Program-made: the position numbers and the translations under genes
Shown: positions 27,986-35,985 of the stretch, piece after piece
How the letters are laid out: each line of letters starts with the position of its first letter
Numbering within the stretch: position 1 is the first letter of the stretch
The notes under the pieces: model-generated
What the model saw: only the letters and a program-made list of their open reading frames with translations
What the model was told of the DNA's origin: nothing
The model's database searches: none
Assembly (NCBI RefSeq): GCF_017991995.1
Contig: NZ_JAGOPN010000009.1
Location: forward strand, 1 to 64,000
Direction of reading: 5' to 3'
Origin: Pseudacidovorax sp.
GTDB taxonomy: Bacteria; Pseudomonadota; Gammaproteobacteria; Burkholderiales; Burkholderiaceae_C
DNA: 64,000 bases

Positions 27986-28198
27986 ATGACCACACAAACC
28001 GGAACCGTGAAATGGTTCAACGACGACAAGGGCTTCGGCTTCATCGCCCCCGACAACGGCAGCAAGGACCTCTTTGCCCACTTCCGTGAGATCCAGGGCG
28101 GCGGCTTCAAGACCCTGACCGAGAACCAGCATGTGCAGTTCGAGGTCGTCCAGGGTGCCAAGGGCCCCCAGGCCTCCAACATTCGCGCCGTGAGCTGA
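27986..28198 (+). CDS. Cold-shock protein (CspA family)
   Basis: 70-residue single-domain RNA/DNA chaperone that melts mRNA secondary structure. The OB-fold motifs are complete: [17 protein letters not shown] (RNP1 KGFGFI) and DLFAHF as the RNP2 variant. Ribosome site AAAGGA 7 bases before ATG. The preceding 196 bases after nhaA are less GC-rich, with several T-runs (for example 27867-27950), as in the long regulated 5' leaders of csp mRNAs, but no exact cold-box could be identified. Followed by a strong terminator at 28250-28277, so it is a one-gene transcript. Confidence 0.95.
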   Translation: MTTQTGTVKWFNDDKGFGFIAPDNGSKDLFAHFREIQGGGFKTLTENQHVQFEVVQGAKGPQASNIRAVS

Positions 28199-28249
28199 AA
28201 CAGCCGGGCCCGATGGTCCGGCCGATCTTCCAGGACGGCCTGGCCTCTC

Positions 28250-28277
28250 AAGCGCGGTTCATCCGCGCTTTTTTATT
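28250..28277 (+). terminator. Rho-independent terminator of the cold-shock gene
   Basis: Perfect 8-base stem AAGCGCGG / CCGCGCTT with a 5-base loop TTCAT, followed by TTTTATT, 52 bases after the stop codon. This is the clearest plus-strand terminator in the window. Confidence 0.93.
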
Positions 28278-28295
28278 TCCGGAAGGCACCGTCGC

Positions 28296-29330
28296 ATGAA
28301 GAATCTGCAGGAGGCCACCGAGCGCATCTGCGAACTCAAGGGGAGCCTGATCGCCCTGGACGCCTTGCTTCCGTCACTGCTGGAAGCCCTTCCATCCACT
28401 GCACACGGCACCTTGGTGCGCGCGTTCGAAGCCCATGCCGAGGCAGCGCGCACGGTCATCCTGAACACGCCCGTGTCGGATCATGTGCTGATCACCTTCG
28501 AACGGGACATTGCCCGGACGCAGGCGGTGCTCGCCGGGATCACGCCCGCGCCGGCCAACCCGGATCCGCGCCAGCCCGTGGAGTCTGTTCTGCTGACGAC
28601 GACGCACATCAGCACCTATGCGGGCGCGCGGCTGCTGACCGGCGCGAGCGGCTTCTTCTTCCGCCGCGACGATCGGCTGTTCCTGGTCACGAACGCACAC
28701 GTGCTGTCCGACGCGGCCAGCGCCCATGCGCCGGACCGCATCGAGATCGAGCTGCACACCGACACCCGCGACCTCACCCGGTACGCCACCTTCTCGATGC
28801 CCCTCTACGAGAAGGGGCTGGCGCTGTGGCGGCAGGCGGCCGACACGGGCGGGCCGGTGGACATCGCCACGCTCGAGATCCAGACCGCGCACCTGCCGGA
28901 GGGCTCGGTGCTGCATGCCTTCGACGAATCCCACCTCGCGCCACGCGGCGAGGACGTGGCCGTGGGCGACAACCTGACCGTCATCGGCTTTCCCCTGGGC
29001 TTCCACGACACGGTCCATCACCTGGCCGTCGCCCGCAGCGCGTCCATCGCCTCGGCCTATGGCGTGCGCTTCCAGCAGAAGGGCTACTTCCTGACGGATG
29101 CGAGGACGCACCGCGGCAGCAGCGGCGCTCCGGTGGTCCGGCGAAGGCTTGGCAGCGACCCGGGCCAGCGCTTGTCGCTGACCTCGTGGCAGCTGCTCGG
29201 CGTGCACTCCACGCGCATGGACATGCGCACCCGCGATCTCGTCAAGGACGAGTCGCTCGGCCTGAACTGCGCCTGGTACGCGGATGTGCTGAAGGTGCTG
29301 ACCCAGGTCACATCCCTTGTGTCCAAGTGA
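28296..29330 (+). CDS. Trypsin-like serine peptidase (S1 fold)
   Basis: 344-residue protein whose C-terminal 240 residues form a chymotrypsin-fold protease. The triad is visible: His135 in LVTNAHVLS, Asp189 in GGPVDIATLEI and Ser276 in HRGSSGAPV. The N-terminal 95 residues are helical and unlike known domains (KNLQEATERICELKGSLIALDALL). There is no signal peptide or PDZ domain, so it is not a DegP/HtrA homologue; such cytoplasmic trypsin-like proteins often occur in stress or defence settings. Start at 28296 follows GGAAGG. The gene lies between the cold-shock terminator and a convergent cyclase gene 14 bases away. Its target is unknown. Confidence 0.8.
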   Translation: MKNLQEATERICELKGSLIALDALLPSLLEALPSTAHGTLVRAFEAHAEAARTVILNTPVSDHVLITFERDIARTQAVLAGITPAPANPDPRQPVESVLLTTTHISTYAGARLLTGASGFFFRRDDRLFLVTNAHVLSDAASAHAPDRIEIELHTDTRDLTRYATFSMPLYEKGLALWRQAADTGGPVDIATLEIQTAHLPEGSVLHAFDESHLAPRGEDVAVGDNLTVIGFPLGFHDTVHHLAVARSASIASAYGVRFQQKGYFLTDARTHRGSSGAPVVRRRLGSDPGQRLSLTSWQLLGVHSTRMDMRTRDLVKDESLGLNCAWYADVLKVLTQVTSLVSK

Positions 29331-29344
29331 TGTGACTCTTCCAG

Positions 29345-30298
29345 TCAGGCCTTGACGCCGACGCTGACGCTGACGCCCACCACCCGATTGCGGCCTTCGC
29401 GCTTGGCGCGGTAGAGCGCACCGTCGGCCAGGCGCAGCAGCGCATCCGGCGTGTGCGGCTGGGTGCCATCCACAGTGAGCACGCCGAGGCTCGCCGTGAC
29501 ATGGGCAGCCACGTCGGAGTGCGTGTGGGCGATGCCCAGGGCCGCGACGGCCAGGCGGGCCTGCTCCGCCACGGCGAGGGCCTGCGCGTGCGGCGTGCCG
29601 GGCAGGATGCAGGCGAATTCCTCGCCGCCGTAGCGGGCGACCGTGGCACCGGGCACGGCGACGGCGGCCTGGAGGGCCGCCGCCACGCGCTGCAGCGCCA
29701 GGTCCCCGTCCACGTGGCCATGCGCATCGTTGTAGGCCTTGAAAGCATCCACATCGGCCAGGATCAGCGACAGCGGTCGGTCCCATTGCCGCTGCCGGCG
29801 GCTTTCCGCGTCCAGCTGGATGTCGAAATGGCGCCGGTTGGCCAGCCCGGTGAGCGCGTCGGTCACGCTCAGCCGATAGATGCGGTCGTTGAGCGCGCGC
29901 AGCTCGGCCTCGAAACGCTTGCGCTCGGTGATGTCGCGCACGATGGAGCAGTTGAAGCGCCGGCCCTCGTACTCGACGAGGTTGACCGTGACCTCGATGG
30001 GGATGTCCACGCCGTCGCGCGACCGATTGACGGTCTCCAGCCGGAAGCTCTTGCGCGCCAGCACCTCGGCCCAGTGCTCGCGCCACCGCGCCTCGTCGAA
30101 ATGGGGATCGATGTCCCAGACATGCAGGCCCGCCAGCTCTTCGGCGGAATAACCCAGCAGGCGCGTGGTGGCCGGATTCACGAACACGTAGCGGCCGTGC
30201 TCGTCCAGCCAGATGATCATGTCGGCCAGCTTGTCCACCGTGACCTGGGTGAGCATGGCCCGGTAGGACGCCTCGCGCGCTTCGTCGTTCTCTGCCAT
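29345..30298 (-). CDS. PAS-GGDEF diguanylate cyclase
   Basis: 317-residue soluble cyclase that makes cyclic di-GMP from GTP. A PAS domain spans about 18-125 (LADMIIWLDEHGRYVFVNPATTRLLGYSAEEL and the PAC segment FNCSIVRDITERKR), followed by the GGDEF domain with active signature GGEEF at 224-228. The position of the product-inhibition RxxD site holds VPGA instead, so feedback inhibition is probably missing. Start at 30298 gives a compact protein; the frame is open for 24 more codons upstream, but that part is not family-like. It follows the lipase operon by 87 bases and converges with the protease gene. Confidence 0.87.
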   Translation of the reverse strand: MAENDEAREASYRAMLTQVTVDKLADMIIWLDEHGRYVFVNPATTRLLGYSAEELAGLHVWDIDPHFDEARWREHWAEVLARKSFRLETVNRSRDGVDIPIEVTVNLVEYEGRRFNCSIVRDITERKRFEAELRALNDRIYRLSVTDALTGLANRRHFDIQLDAESRRQRQWDRPLSLILADVDAFKAYNDAHGHVDGDLALQRVAAALQAAVAVPGATVARYGGEEFACILPGTPHAQALAVAEQARLAVAALGIAHTHSDVAAHVTASLGVLTVDGTQPHTPDALLRLADGALYRAKREGRNRVVGVSVSVGVKA

Positions 30299-30385
30299 GG
30301 TGCGACTCCCGCCTCGTCGGCTCGACCATCCGCTCCCCTGCCTCGATGCCACCAGGCGCGCGGGCGCCACAGTGCATCGCTGTGC

Positions 30386-32353
30386 CTATTGTTGACGCAG
30401 CTGCTCGCGCAGGATGCGGCGCACCTCCAGCATGGCCTGCGGCGTCTCCTGCACGCTGTGCCAGGAGGTGATGACCCGCTCGGACTCGGCGCCGGCCAGG
30501 TGGGCGCTGGCATAGGGCACCACGCCGTCGCTGGACTGGGCCAGCGGCAGCCGCGGGTCCTCGCGGCCGATGATGGAGTGATAGCGCACCCGCGGGCTCA
30601 GGGGCAGATCGGCCACGGCCCGCACGAAGGGATCTCGGTCGCTCAGGTTGTCGATGCTGTTGGGGATGCGCGGCGGCAGGCCGTTCTCCTGCATCGGCGC
30701 GAGCCGCGCCAGCCGGCGGCTCAGGTCGCCCACCTGTTCGAGCATGGCCAGCGGCAGGGTGACGAGATTGGCCACGCGCCGGGCCAGGCCGGTCTCGGCA
30801 AAGGGCGTGCCGCGGTGCGGCGCGGCGATGAAGATGGCCCGGTCCACCTGGGGCAGGGCCTGGAAGTCGAAATACTCGGCCAGCTCGCGCTGCAGCGTCG
30901 GATCGTCCGCCAGGGCGGCGTCCATGGCCGGTCCCTGGGGCAGCACCGACCACAGGGCGCGGCCCGAGTCCGAAACCAGCAGCCGCGACAGCACGCCGCC
31001 CATGCTGTGGCCCACCAGCACCATGTGGCGCGAGGCCGGTGCCGTGCCCTGCGGGTCGAAGTGCGCCAGCGTCTGCTGCAGCGCCTGTGCGATGTTGCGG
31101 CGGTTGAGCACCAGTGGCGCATTGGTGGGGTAGTACACCTGCCAGATCTGGTAGTGCTGGCGCAGCGTCTCGTCGCCCAGCACCTCGTTGGCCACGTTGA
31201 CCCAGGCCTCCGGGCTGCTGGCCAGGCCATGCAGCATGACGACGATGCCGCGCTCGGGGTCGTAGGGCTGCATGAGCTGCACCTGCGGCTGCACGATGCC
31301 GTCCGACAGGCCCAGCAGCGTGCGCAGCGCCTGTGTCGCGAAGCCCGAGCGGGCCAGCCACAGCCCGTAGCCGGCCGTGAAGTTGGCGGCCAGCGGCGCG
31401 GGCACGCCCGCCAGGTCGACCCGCTCGCTGCGGTAAGGGTCGTACAGGCGCACCTGCACGCGGTGCGTACGCAGCACCTCGGCCGGCGTGCGGCCCTCGA
31501 AGGTCAGCAGGGCCGTGAGGGCCGGGTAGCGCATGGGGACGAAGGGCGCGTGGACCGGGCCGCGTTCCGGCGGCGGCAGCACGGCCACCAGCGGAGCGCC
31601 GAAGCCATCGCGCCGGTAGGTGTTGCGCAGGCCGGTGAAGCGCAACGACGAGGCCGCCAGCAGTTCCTGAGGCAGTGGCATGTCGCTGGCGAAGCCGGGA
31701 CTGTCGAGCCGCGCCGACAGCTGCCAGCGGCCCACGGCGAGTTCGGCCACCTCGCCGGTCGTGGCACCGGCATCGGGTGCGCGGGCGTCGCGCGCATGGC
31801 GGTGGAACAGCCGCGTCACGGTCCGCTGCACCGCGAAGTTGTAGTAGTCGCGCACCTGGGTCTGCCGGTCCTCGAAGGCGCGGTCGCCCGGACTGCGGCG
31901 CGTGAGGAAGAGGTAGGCCCAGGCATGGCGTGCCGTCTCCAGCCAGGCATCGACCGCGGTGTCATCGGCGTCGCCACCCTGGCCGGACGCCTGCGCGTCC
32001 GGCGCGATGGCCGGTTGCCGGTCGGACTCCAGCGCGGCCTGCAGCCACAGCTCGGCCAGCGCCGACAGCCGCTGCTCGTCGGTGATGCCCTCGGCCTGCG
32101 ACAGCGCCTGCCGGCAGGTGTCGGGGGCCTCGCCGCAGTCGTCGATGCCGGCCACGCGCGCGACCTCCTGCGCGGCGCCGCTCAGGCGCCCGGTGGTCAG
32201 CACGTCGCCTCGCCGCTCGGCCAGGTAGCGCGCGGGCGAGACGGACGACACCGACACCGCCGCGCAACCGGACACCAGCAGGGCCACGGCGAGCAGGAAC
32301 AGCGCCGCCCACGGGCCGCGGCCCGACTGGCGCAAGGGCGCCGCCGCGTTCAT
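30386..32353 (-). CDS. Lipoprotein with alpha/beta-hydrolase (lipase) domain
   Basis: 655-residue envelope protein. A lipoprotein signal is present (LFLLAVALLVSGC, acylated Cys30). The N-terminal 350 residues are not recognised; the C-terminal part is an alpha/beta hydrolase with GIVVMLHGLASSPEAWVN and the nucleophile in VLVGHSMGGVLSRLL (Ser near 450), the oxyanion region FIAAPHRGTPFAE, and a late aspartate and histidine in the SDGVVPYASAHLAGAES and TSWHSVQE segments. Comparable lipoproteins are annotated as lipases or phospholipases. Start overlaps the stop of the Lnb-like gene (ATGA at 32353-32350). Substrate unknown. Confidence 0.8.
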   Translation of the reverse strand: MNAAAPLRQSGRGPWAALFLLAVALLVSGCAAVSVSSVSPARYLAERRGDVLTTGRLSGAAQEVARVAGIDDCGEAPDTCRQALSQAEGITDEQRLSALAELWLQAALESDRQPAIAPDAQASGQGGDADDTAVDAWLETARHAWAYLFLTRRSPGDRAFEDRQTQVRDYYNFAVQRTVTRLFHRHARDARAPDAGATTGEVAELAVGRWQLSARLDSPGFASDMPLPQELLAASSLRFTGLRNTYRRDGFGAPLVAVLPPPERGPVHAPFVPMRYPALTALLTFEGRTPAEVLRTHRVQVRLYDPYRSERVDLAGVPAPLAANFTAGYGLWLARSGFATQALRTLLGLSDGIVQPQVQLMQPYDPERGIVVMLHGLASSPEAWVNVANEVLGDETLRQHYQIWQVYYPTNAPLVLNRRNIAQALQQTLAHFDPQGTAPASRHMVLVGHSMGGVLSRLLVSDSGRALWSVLPQGPAMDAALADDPTLQRELAEYFDFQALPQVDRAIFIAAPHRGTPFAETGLARRVANLVTLPLAMLEQVGDLSRRLARLAPMQENGLPPRIPNSIDNLSDRDPFVRAVADLPLSPRVRYHSIIGREDPRLPLAQSSDGVVPYASAHLAGAESERVITSWHSVQETPQAMLEVRRILREQLRQQ

Positions 32354-33372
32354 CGCGCGGCCTCCATGCCCGGGATACCGCGTCGGATGGCCTGCGAGAA
32401 CTGCGGGTCGGCATCGGCCGCCTTCGCCCGCTCGGTGATGCGGCCGGCGGCGCGCAGCGTCTCCAGGTCCGCCTTGGCAGCCAGGCCGTCGATGGACTTC
32501 AGGTACTCCGGCAGGTAGCCCGAGGCCAGCAGCCGCCAGTCCAGCGGCAGGCCACCCACGATGCGCCGCGCCATGTCGAACACGATGGTGGTGCAGTTGG
32601 CCGTGAGCGTGGAATAGAAGCGCGGGTGCGCCGCCAGCGTGGTCGACTGGTCCAGGTACGCCAGGAAGAGCGAGCGCATGGCCGCCGGCGGCATGGCGAC
32701 GCGGTAGAGGTAGGCGTCCTCGCCGCGCACATTGGTGCGCACGCGCAGCACGTCGCGCTCGTCGGCGGCCACCAGGGCCAGCTCGAACTGCTTGAAGAAG
32801 CCGGCCACGGCCGAGAAGGACTCGCCACGCTCCTTGCGGATCTCGACCGAGTACACGAGGTAGCGCGTGCCGCCCTGCCCGTCGTCGAAGCCGAAGGAGA
32901 CCAGGGTGTGGGCGATGGCCGGGCCCATCCAGTACGACAGGGCCATGTCCACGCTGCGCAGGCGGTCGAGGTCGTACTGGCGCGTCTCCCAGCGCACGGT
33001 GTAGTCGTCGTCGCTGCGCCACTCGAAGTTGCGCACGTTGCGCAAGGTGACGATGGAGCCGGCCACCGAGGGCTCGATGTGCCGGGCCACATCGTCGGCC
33101 CAGTCGCGCGTGTCCGAAGGCGCGATGCGGCCCCACCACACCAGCAGCAGCGCGAAGGCGAGGACATAGGCGGCCAGCGCACGGCCATGGAAGGGCCGCC
33201 ACGGCCGCCCGATGACCCCGAGCGCGGCCAGGCCCCAGGCCGCCGCGGCCGCGATGCGCCCGCCTTCGGGCAGCGGCAGCCGGTAGTACAGCGCCAGCGC
33301 CGACCACAGGCCCGTACCCAGCAACACCAGCACGAGCAGGCCCCGGCCCATGCCGATCAACAGCCGCCTCAT
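32350..33372 (-). CDS. Lnb/DUF4105 N-terminal periplasmic-domain membrane protein
   Basis: 340-residue protein with three predicted N-terminal helices (about 8-28, 36-55 and 65-83), followed by a periplasmic domain of the DUF4105/Lnb N-terminal type. Landmarks are DWADDVARHIEPSVAGSIVTLRNVRNFEWRS, the WETRQYDLDRLRSVDMALSYW block and the conserved NCTT element (TANCTTIVFDMARRI), probably a papain-like nucleophile. The E. coli relative Lnb transacylates lipoproteins only through its other domain, so function here is not established, but a lipoprotein-linked role fits the lipoprotein gene that follows. Start at 33372 overlaps the tetR stop (ATGA). Confidence 0.78.
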   Translation of the reverse strand: MRRLLIGMGRGLLVLVLLGTGLWSALALYYRLPLPEGGRIAAAAAWGLAALGVIGRPWRPFHGRALAAYVLAFALLLVWWGRIAPSDTRDWADDVARHIEPSVAGSIVTLRNVRNFEWRSDDDYTVRWETRQYDLDRLRSVDMALSYWMGPAIAHTLVSFGFDDGQGGTRYLVYSVEIRKERGESFSAVAGFFKQFELALVAADERDVLRVRTNVRGEDAYLYRVAMPPAAMRSLFLAYLDQSTTLAAHPRFYSTLTANCTTIVFDMARRIVGGLPLDWRLLASGYLPEYLKSIDGLAAKADLETLRAAGRITERAKAADADPQFSQAIRRGIPGMEAAR

Positions 33373-34046
33373 GGCGCCAGCGCCTCGCGCAGCAGCGCGA
33401 TGTGGCTGCGCCGCTGCTGCTCCAGCGTGACCGGCGCGCCCTCGCCCTGCCCGTGCATCAGCTGCCACAGCACGACCTGTGCGATGGGCGCCATCAGCAA
33501 CCAGGGCGAGGCCGTGAGCACGCCCTGCCCCAGGCTGCCCTGGCGCACGGCGCGGCGCACCAGGCGCTCGACGGCGGAGGCGAAGGGGTCGAGCACGGCG
33601 CGCTGCCAGCGCTCCACCAGCGCCTGCACCTGGCGGCCATCGGCCACCACCAGGCGCAGCGTCATGGCCGTCTCGGGCCGCGCCAAGAGGCGGTACACCG
33701 GGTCGATCACGCGCTCCACCAGCAGGTCGATGGTGACCATCTGCCCCGGCGCGAGCGCCGCCTCGTCCAGGCCGGCCGGCATGGTGAGCGAGCGGTCGAT
33801 CAGTGCTTCGAAGATCTCTTCCTTGCTGTCGAAGTGCGCATAGACGCCGCCCTTGGACAGGCCCGCCCGCAGCGCGATGTCGTCGATGCGCGAGGCCGCG
33901 AAGCCCTTTTCGTGGAACACCGACAGCGCCGCGTCGAGGATCTGCGCCATGCGCAGCGGCGGCGGCAGGCGCTGGCGCGAAGGCCGGCCGCCGGGCAGGC
34001 CTTCGTCGGACGTCGGATACGGAGGGTCGGCGGTCGGTGCGGTCAT
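33369..34046 (-). CDS. TetR/AcrR-family transcriptional regulator
   Basis: 225-residue regulator. The helix-turn-helix is in residues about 33-80 (MAQILDAALSVFHEKGFAASRIDDIALRAGLSKGGVYAHFDSKEEIFEALI), followed by a helical ligand-binding domain. It is divergently oriented to the phaC-led operon, with a 207-base gap containing a 22-bp palindrome (34105-34126), its most probable operator, so it likely represses itself and the operon. The efflux-type genes in that operon (outer-membrane factor, HlyD, ABC) fit an AcrR-like logic in which the exported compound is the inducer. Coupled by ATGA overlap to the Lnb-like gene. Confidence 0.9.
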   Translation of the reverse strand: MTAPTADPPYPTSDEGLPGGRPSRQRLPPPLRMAQILDAALSVFHEKGFAASRIDDIALRAGLSKGGVYAHFDSKEEIFEALIDRSLTMPAGLDEAALAPGQMVTIDLLVERVIDPVYRLLARPETAMTLRLVVADGRQVQALVERWQRAVLDPFASAVERLVRRAVRQGSLGQGVLTASPWLLMAPIAQVVLWQLMHGQGEGAPVTLEQQRRSHIALLREALAP

Positions 34047-34104
34047 GGGCGTGCGTGTGGGTGCGGACAGCGAGGCGGCCGGCGATTATGGATGCACCTC
34101 CCCG

Positions 34105-34126
34105 CTAACGACTTGCGAGTCGTTAG
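34105..34126. promoter_or_regulatory. 22-bp palindrome, probable TetR operator
   Basis: Perfect inverted repeat CTAACGACT-N4-AGTCGTTAG, 58 bases upstream of the tetR start and about 70 bases upstream of the inferred phaC-operon transcription start. Its A/T content and exact symmetry are exceptional in this GC-rich background. Size and symmetry fit a TetR-family dimer site. Confidence 0.8.
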
Positions 34127-34137
34127 ACGGGCATCCG

Positions 34138-34151
34138 TTGACCTGGATCAA
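34138..34151 (+). promoter_or_regulatory. FNR/ANR-type box TTGACCTGGATCAA
   Basis: Matches TTGAT-N4-ATCAA at 9 of 10 half-site positions. Its centre (34144.5) is 41.5 bases before a start point near 34186, the standard class II activator position, and a fair -10 hexamer TACAGT is at 34175-34180. The downstream operon contains acetate kinase, phosphotransacetylase and universal stress protein, which are typical ANR/FNR targets. Confidence 0.72.
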
Positions 34152-34174
34152 TGAGCGCGGGCGGGCCGGCTCCT

Positions 34175-34180
34175 ACAGTT
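34175..34180 (+). promoter_or_regulatory. Candidate -10 element TACAGT of the phaC operon
   Basis: Four of six matches to TATAAT (T1, A2, A4 and T6). Its spacing to the FNR/ANR box is right for an activated promoter that lacks a good -35. Transcription would begin near 34186, giving a leader of about 68 bases before the phaC-like start codon. Confidence 0.45.
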
Positions 34181-34253
34181 TTTCGCAGGCGGTGCCACCC
34201 GGCGCCGCACCGTTTCCCACCCGCCCCCTCGGGCGCCTTCAGGTCCAGCCGCC

Positions 34254-35984
34254 ATGCCCGCCCCTTCTCCCAATCCTGTGCCGACCGCCGACGCCCCGGC
34301 CGATGCCGCGGCCGCCGCCCTCGACATGCAGGCGCGGGCCACCGCGGCCCGCCTCACGGGCGCCCTCTCGCCCATGGCCGGGCTGCTGGCCGCCTTCGAC
34401 TGGGCCGCGCACCTGGCGGCCTCGCCGGGCAAGCAGGTGGCCCTGGCGCAGCTGGCGGCGCAGCAGGCCCAGGCCCTGAGCCGGGAATGGGCGCCCGCCA
34501 CGCCCGACGCCTTCGCCGCGCCCGACCGGCGCTTCCGCGCCCCGGCCTGGCAGCACGCGCCCTTCAAGGCATGGCAGCAGGCCTTCCTGGCCAGCCAGCA
34601 GTGGTGGGACGCGGCCACGCACGGCGTGCTCGGCGTGGAGCGGCACCACGAGGACCTGGTCGCCTTCAGCGCCCGCCAGTGGCTGGACCTGCTCTCGCCC
34701 GGCAACCTGCCCTGGGCCAATCCCGAGGTGATCGAGGCCACGCTGCGCGAAGGCGGTGCCAACCTGCTGCGCGGCCTGCACAACTGGATGGAAGACGCGG
34801 GCCGACAAGCGTCCGGCGCTGCCCCGGCCGGCACCGAGCAGTTCCGCGTCGGGCACGAGGTGGCCATCACGCCCGGCAAGGTGGTGCTGCGCAATGCGCT
34901 GATCGAGCTGATCCAGTACGCACCCGCCACGCCCACCGTGCATCCGGAACCGGTGCTGCTGGTGCCGGCGTGGATCATGAAGTACTACATCCTCGACCTC
35001 ACGCCCGAGGAATCGCTGGTGCGCTACCTGGTGTCGCAGGGCCACACCGTGTTCTGCATCTCCTGGAAGAACCCCGGCGAGGCCGAGCGCGACCGGGGCA
35101 TGGACGACTACCTGCAGCTCGGCCTGCATGCCGCGCTCGACGCCGTGCAGGCCCTGTGCCCGCGCCGCAAGGTGCATGCCGCCGGCTACTGCCTGGGTGG
35201 CACGCTGCTGGCCATCGGCGCGGCGGCCATGGCGCGCGACGGCGACGACCGGCTGGCCAGCACCACCTACTTCGCGGCGCAGACCGACTTCTCCGAGCCG
35301 GGCGAGCTGGGCCTGTTCATCGACGAGAGCCAGCTCAGCCTGCTCGAAGCGCAGATGCGGCAGAAGGGCTATCTCACCGCCCAGCAGATGGCCGGGGCCT
35401 TCAGCATGCTGCGCAGCTACGACCTGCTGTGGTCGCGCATGGTGGGCGACTACCTGCTGGGCCACCGTGCGCCGATGAACGCCCTGATGGCGTGGAATGC
35501 CGACGCCACCCGCATGCCCGCGCGCATGCATTCCGAGTACCTGCGCCGGCTCTTCCTGGACGACGACCTGAGCGAGGGCCGCTTTCCGGTGGGCGGCCGG
35601 CCGGTCAGCCTGGGCAGCCTGCGCCTGCCCACCTTCATGGTGGGCACCGTCACCGACCATGTGGCGCCCTGGCGCTCGGTGCACAAGCTGCACTTCCTCT
35701 GCCCGGCGGAGATCACCTTCGCACTCACCACCGGTGGCCACAACGCCGGCATCGTGAACCCGCCCTCGCCCGACAGCCGGCGCAGCCACCGGTTGCTCAC
35801 CCGGCCGGCCGATGGCCCCTACCTGGCGCCCGACGAATGGCTGGCCGCGGCGCCGACGCATGCGGGCTCGTGGTGGCCGGCCTGGCAGCAATGGCTGGCC
35901 GCCCACTCGGGCGCACCCGTCAAGCCGCCACGCATGGGCACGGGCCTGGCCGATGCCCCTGGCAACTACGTCCTGGAGCGATGA
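34254..35984 (+). CDS. phaC: Poly(3-hydroxyalkanoate) synthase-like protein (PhaC)
   Basis: 576-residue cytoplasmic alpha/beta-hydrolase-fold polymerase that would join 3-hydroxyacyl-CoA units into PHA. The lipase-like box has the nucleophile Cys313 (GYCLGG); the catalytic Asp is probably in AWNADATRMP and the His in TTGGHNAGIVNPP. The N-terminal PhaC domain includes HNWMEDAGRQ and FRVGHEVAITPGKVVLRNALIELIQY, diagnostic of class I synthases. A standard phaCAB cluster is absent; instead the gene leads an operon with FabI, export genes, a phasin-like gene and Pta/AckA. This looks like a second, oxygen-regulated synthase of the type seen in Burkholderiales. First gene after the FNR/ANR promoter. 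Confidence 0.87.
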   Translation: MPAPSPNPVPTADAPADAAAAALDMQARATAARLTGALSPMAGLLAAFDWAAHLAASPGKQVALAQLAAQQAQALSREWAPATPDAFAAPDRRFRAPAWQHAPFKAWQQAFLASQQWWDAATHGVLGVERHHEDLVAFSARQWLDLLSPGNLPWANPEVIEATLREGGANLLRGLHNWMEDAGRQASGAAPAGTEQFRVGHEVAITPGKVVLRNALIELIQYAPATPTVHPEPVLLVPAWIMKYYILDLTPEESLVRYLVSQGHTVFCISWKNPGEAERDRGMDDYLQLGLHAALDAVQALCPRRKVHAAGYCLGGTLLAIGAAAMARDGDDRLASTTYFAAQTDFSEPGELGLFIDESQLSLLEAQMRQKGYLTAQQMAGAFSMLRSYDLLWSRMVGDYLLGHRAPMNALMAWNADATRMPARMHSEYLRRLFLDDDLSEGRFPVGGRPVSLGSLRLPTFMVGTVTDHVAPWRSVHKLHFLCPAEITFALTTGGHNAGIVNPPSPDSRRSHRLLTRPADGPYLAPDEWLAAAPTHAGSWWPAWQQWLAAHSGAPVKPPRMGTGLADAPGNYVLER

Positions 35985-35985
35985 C

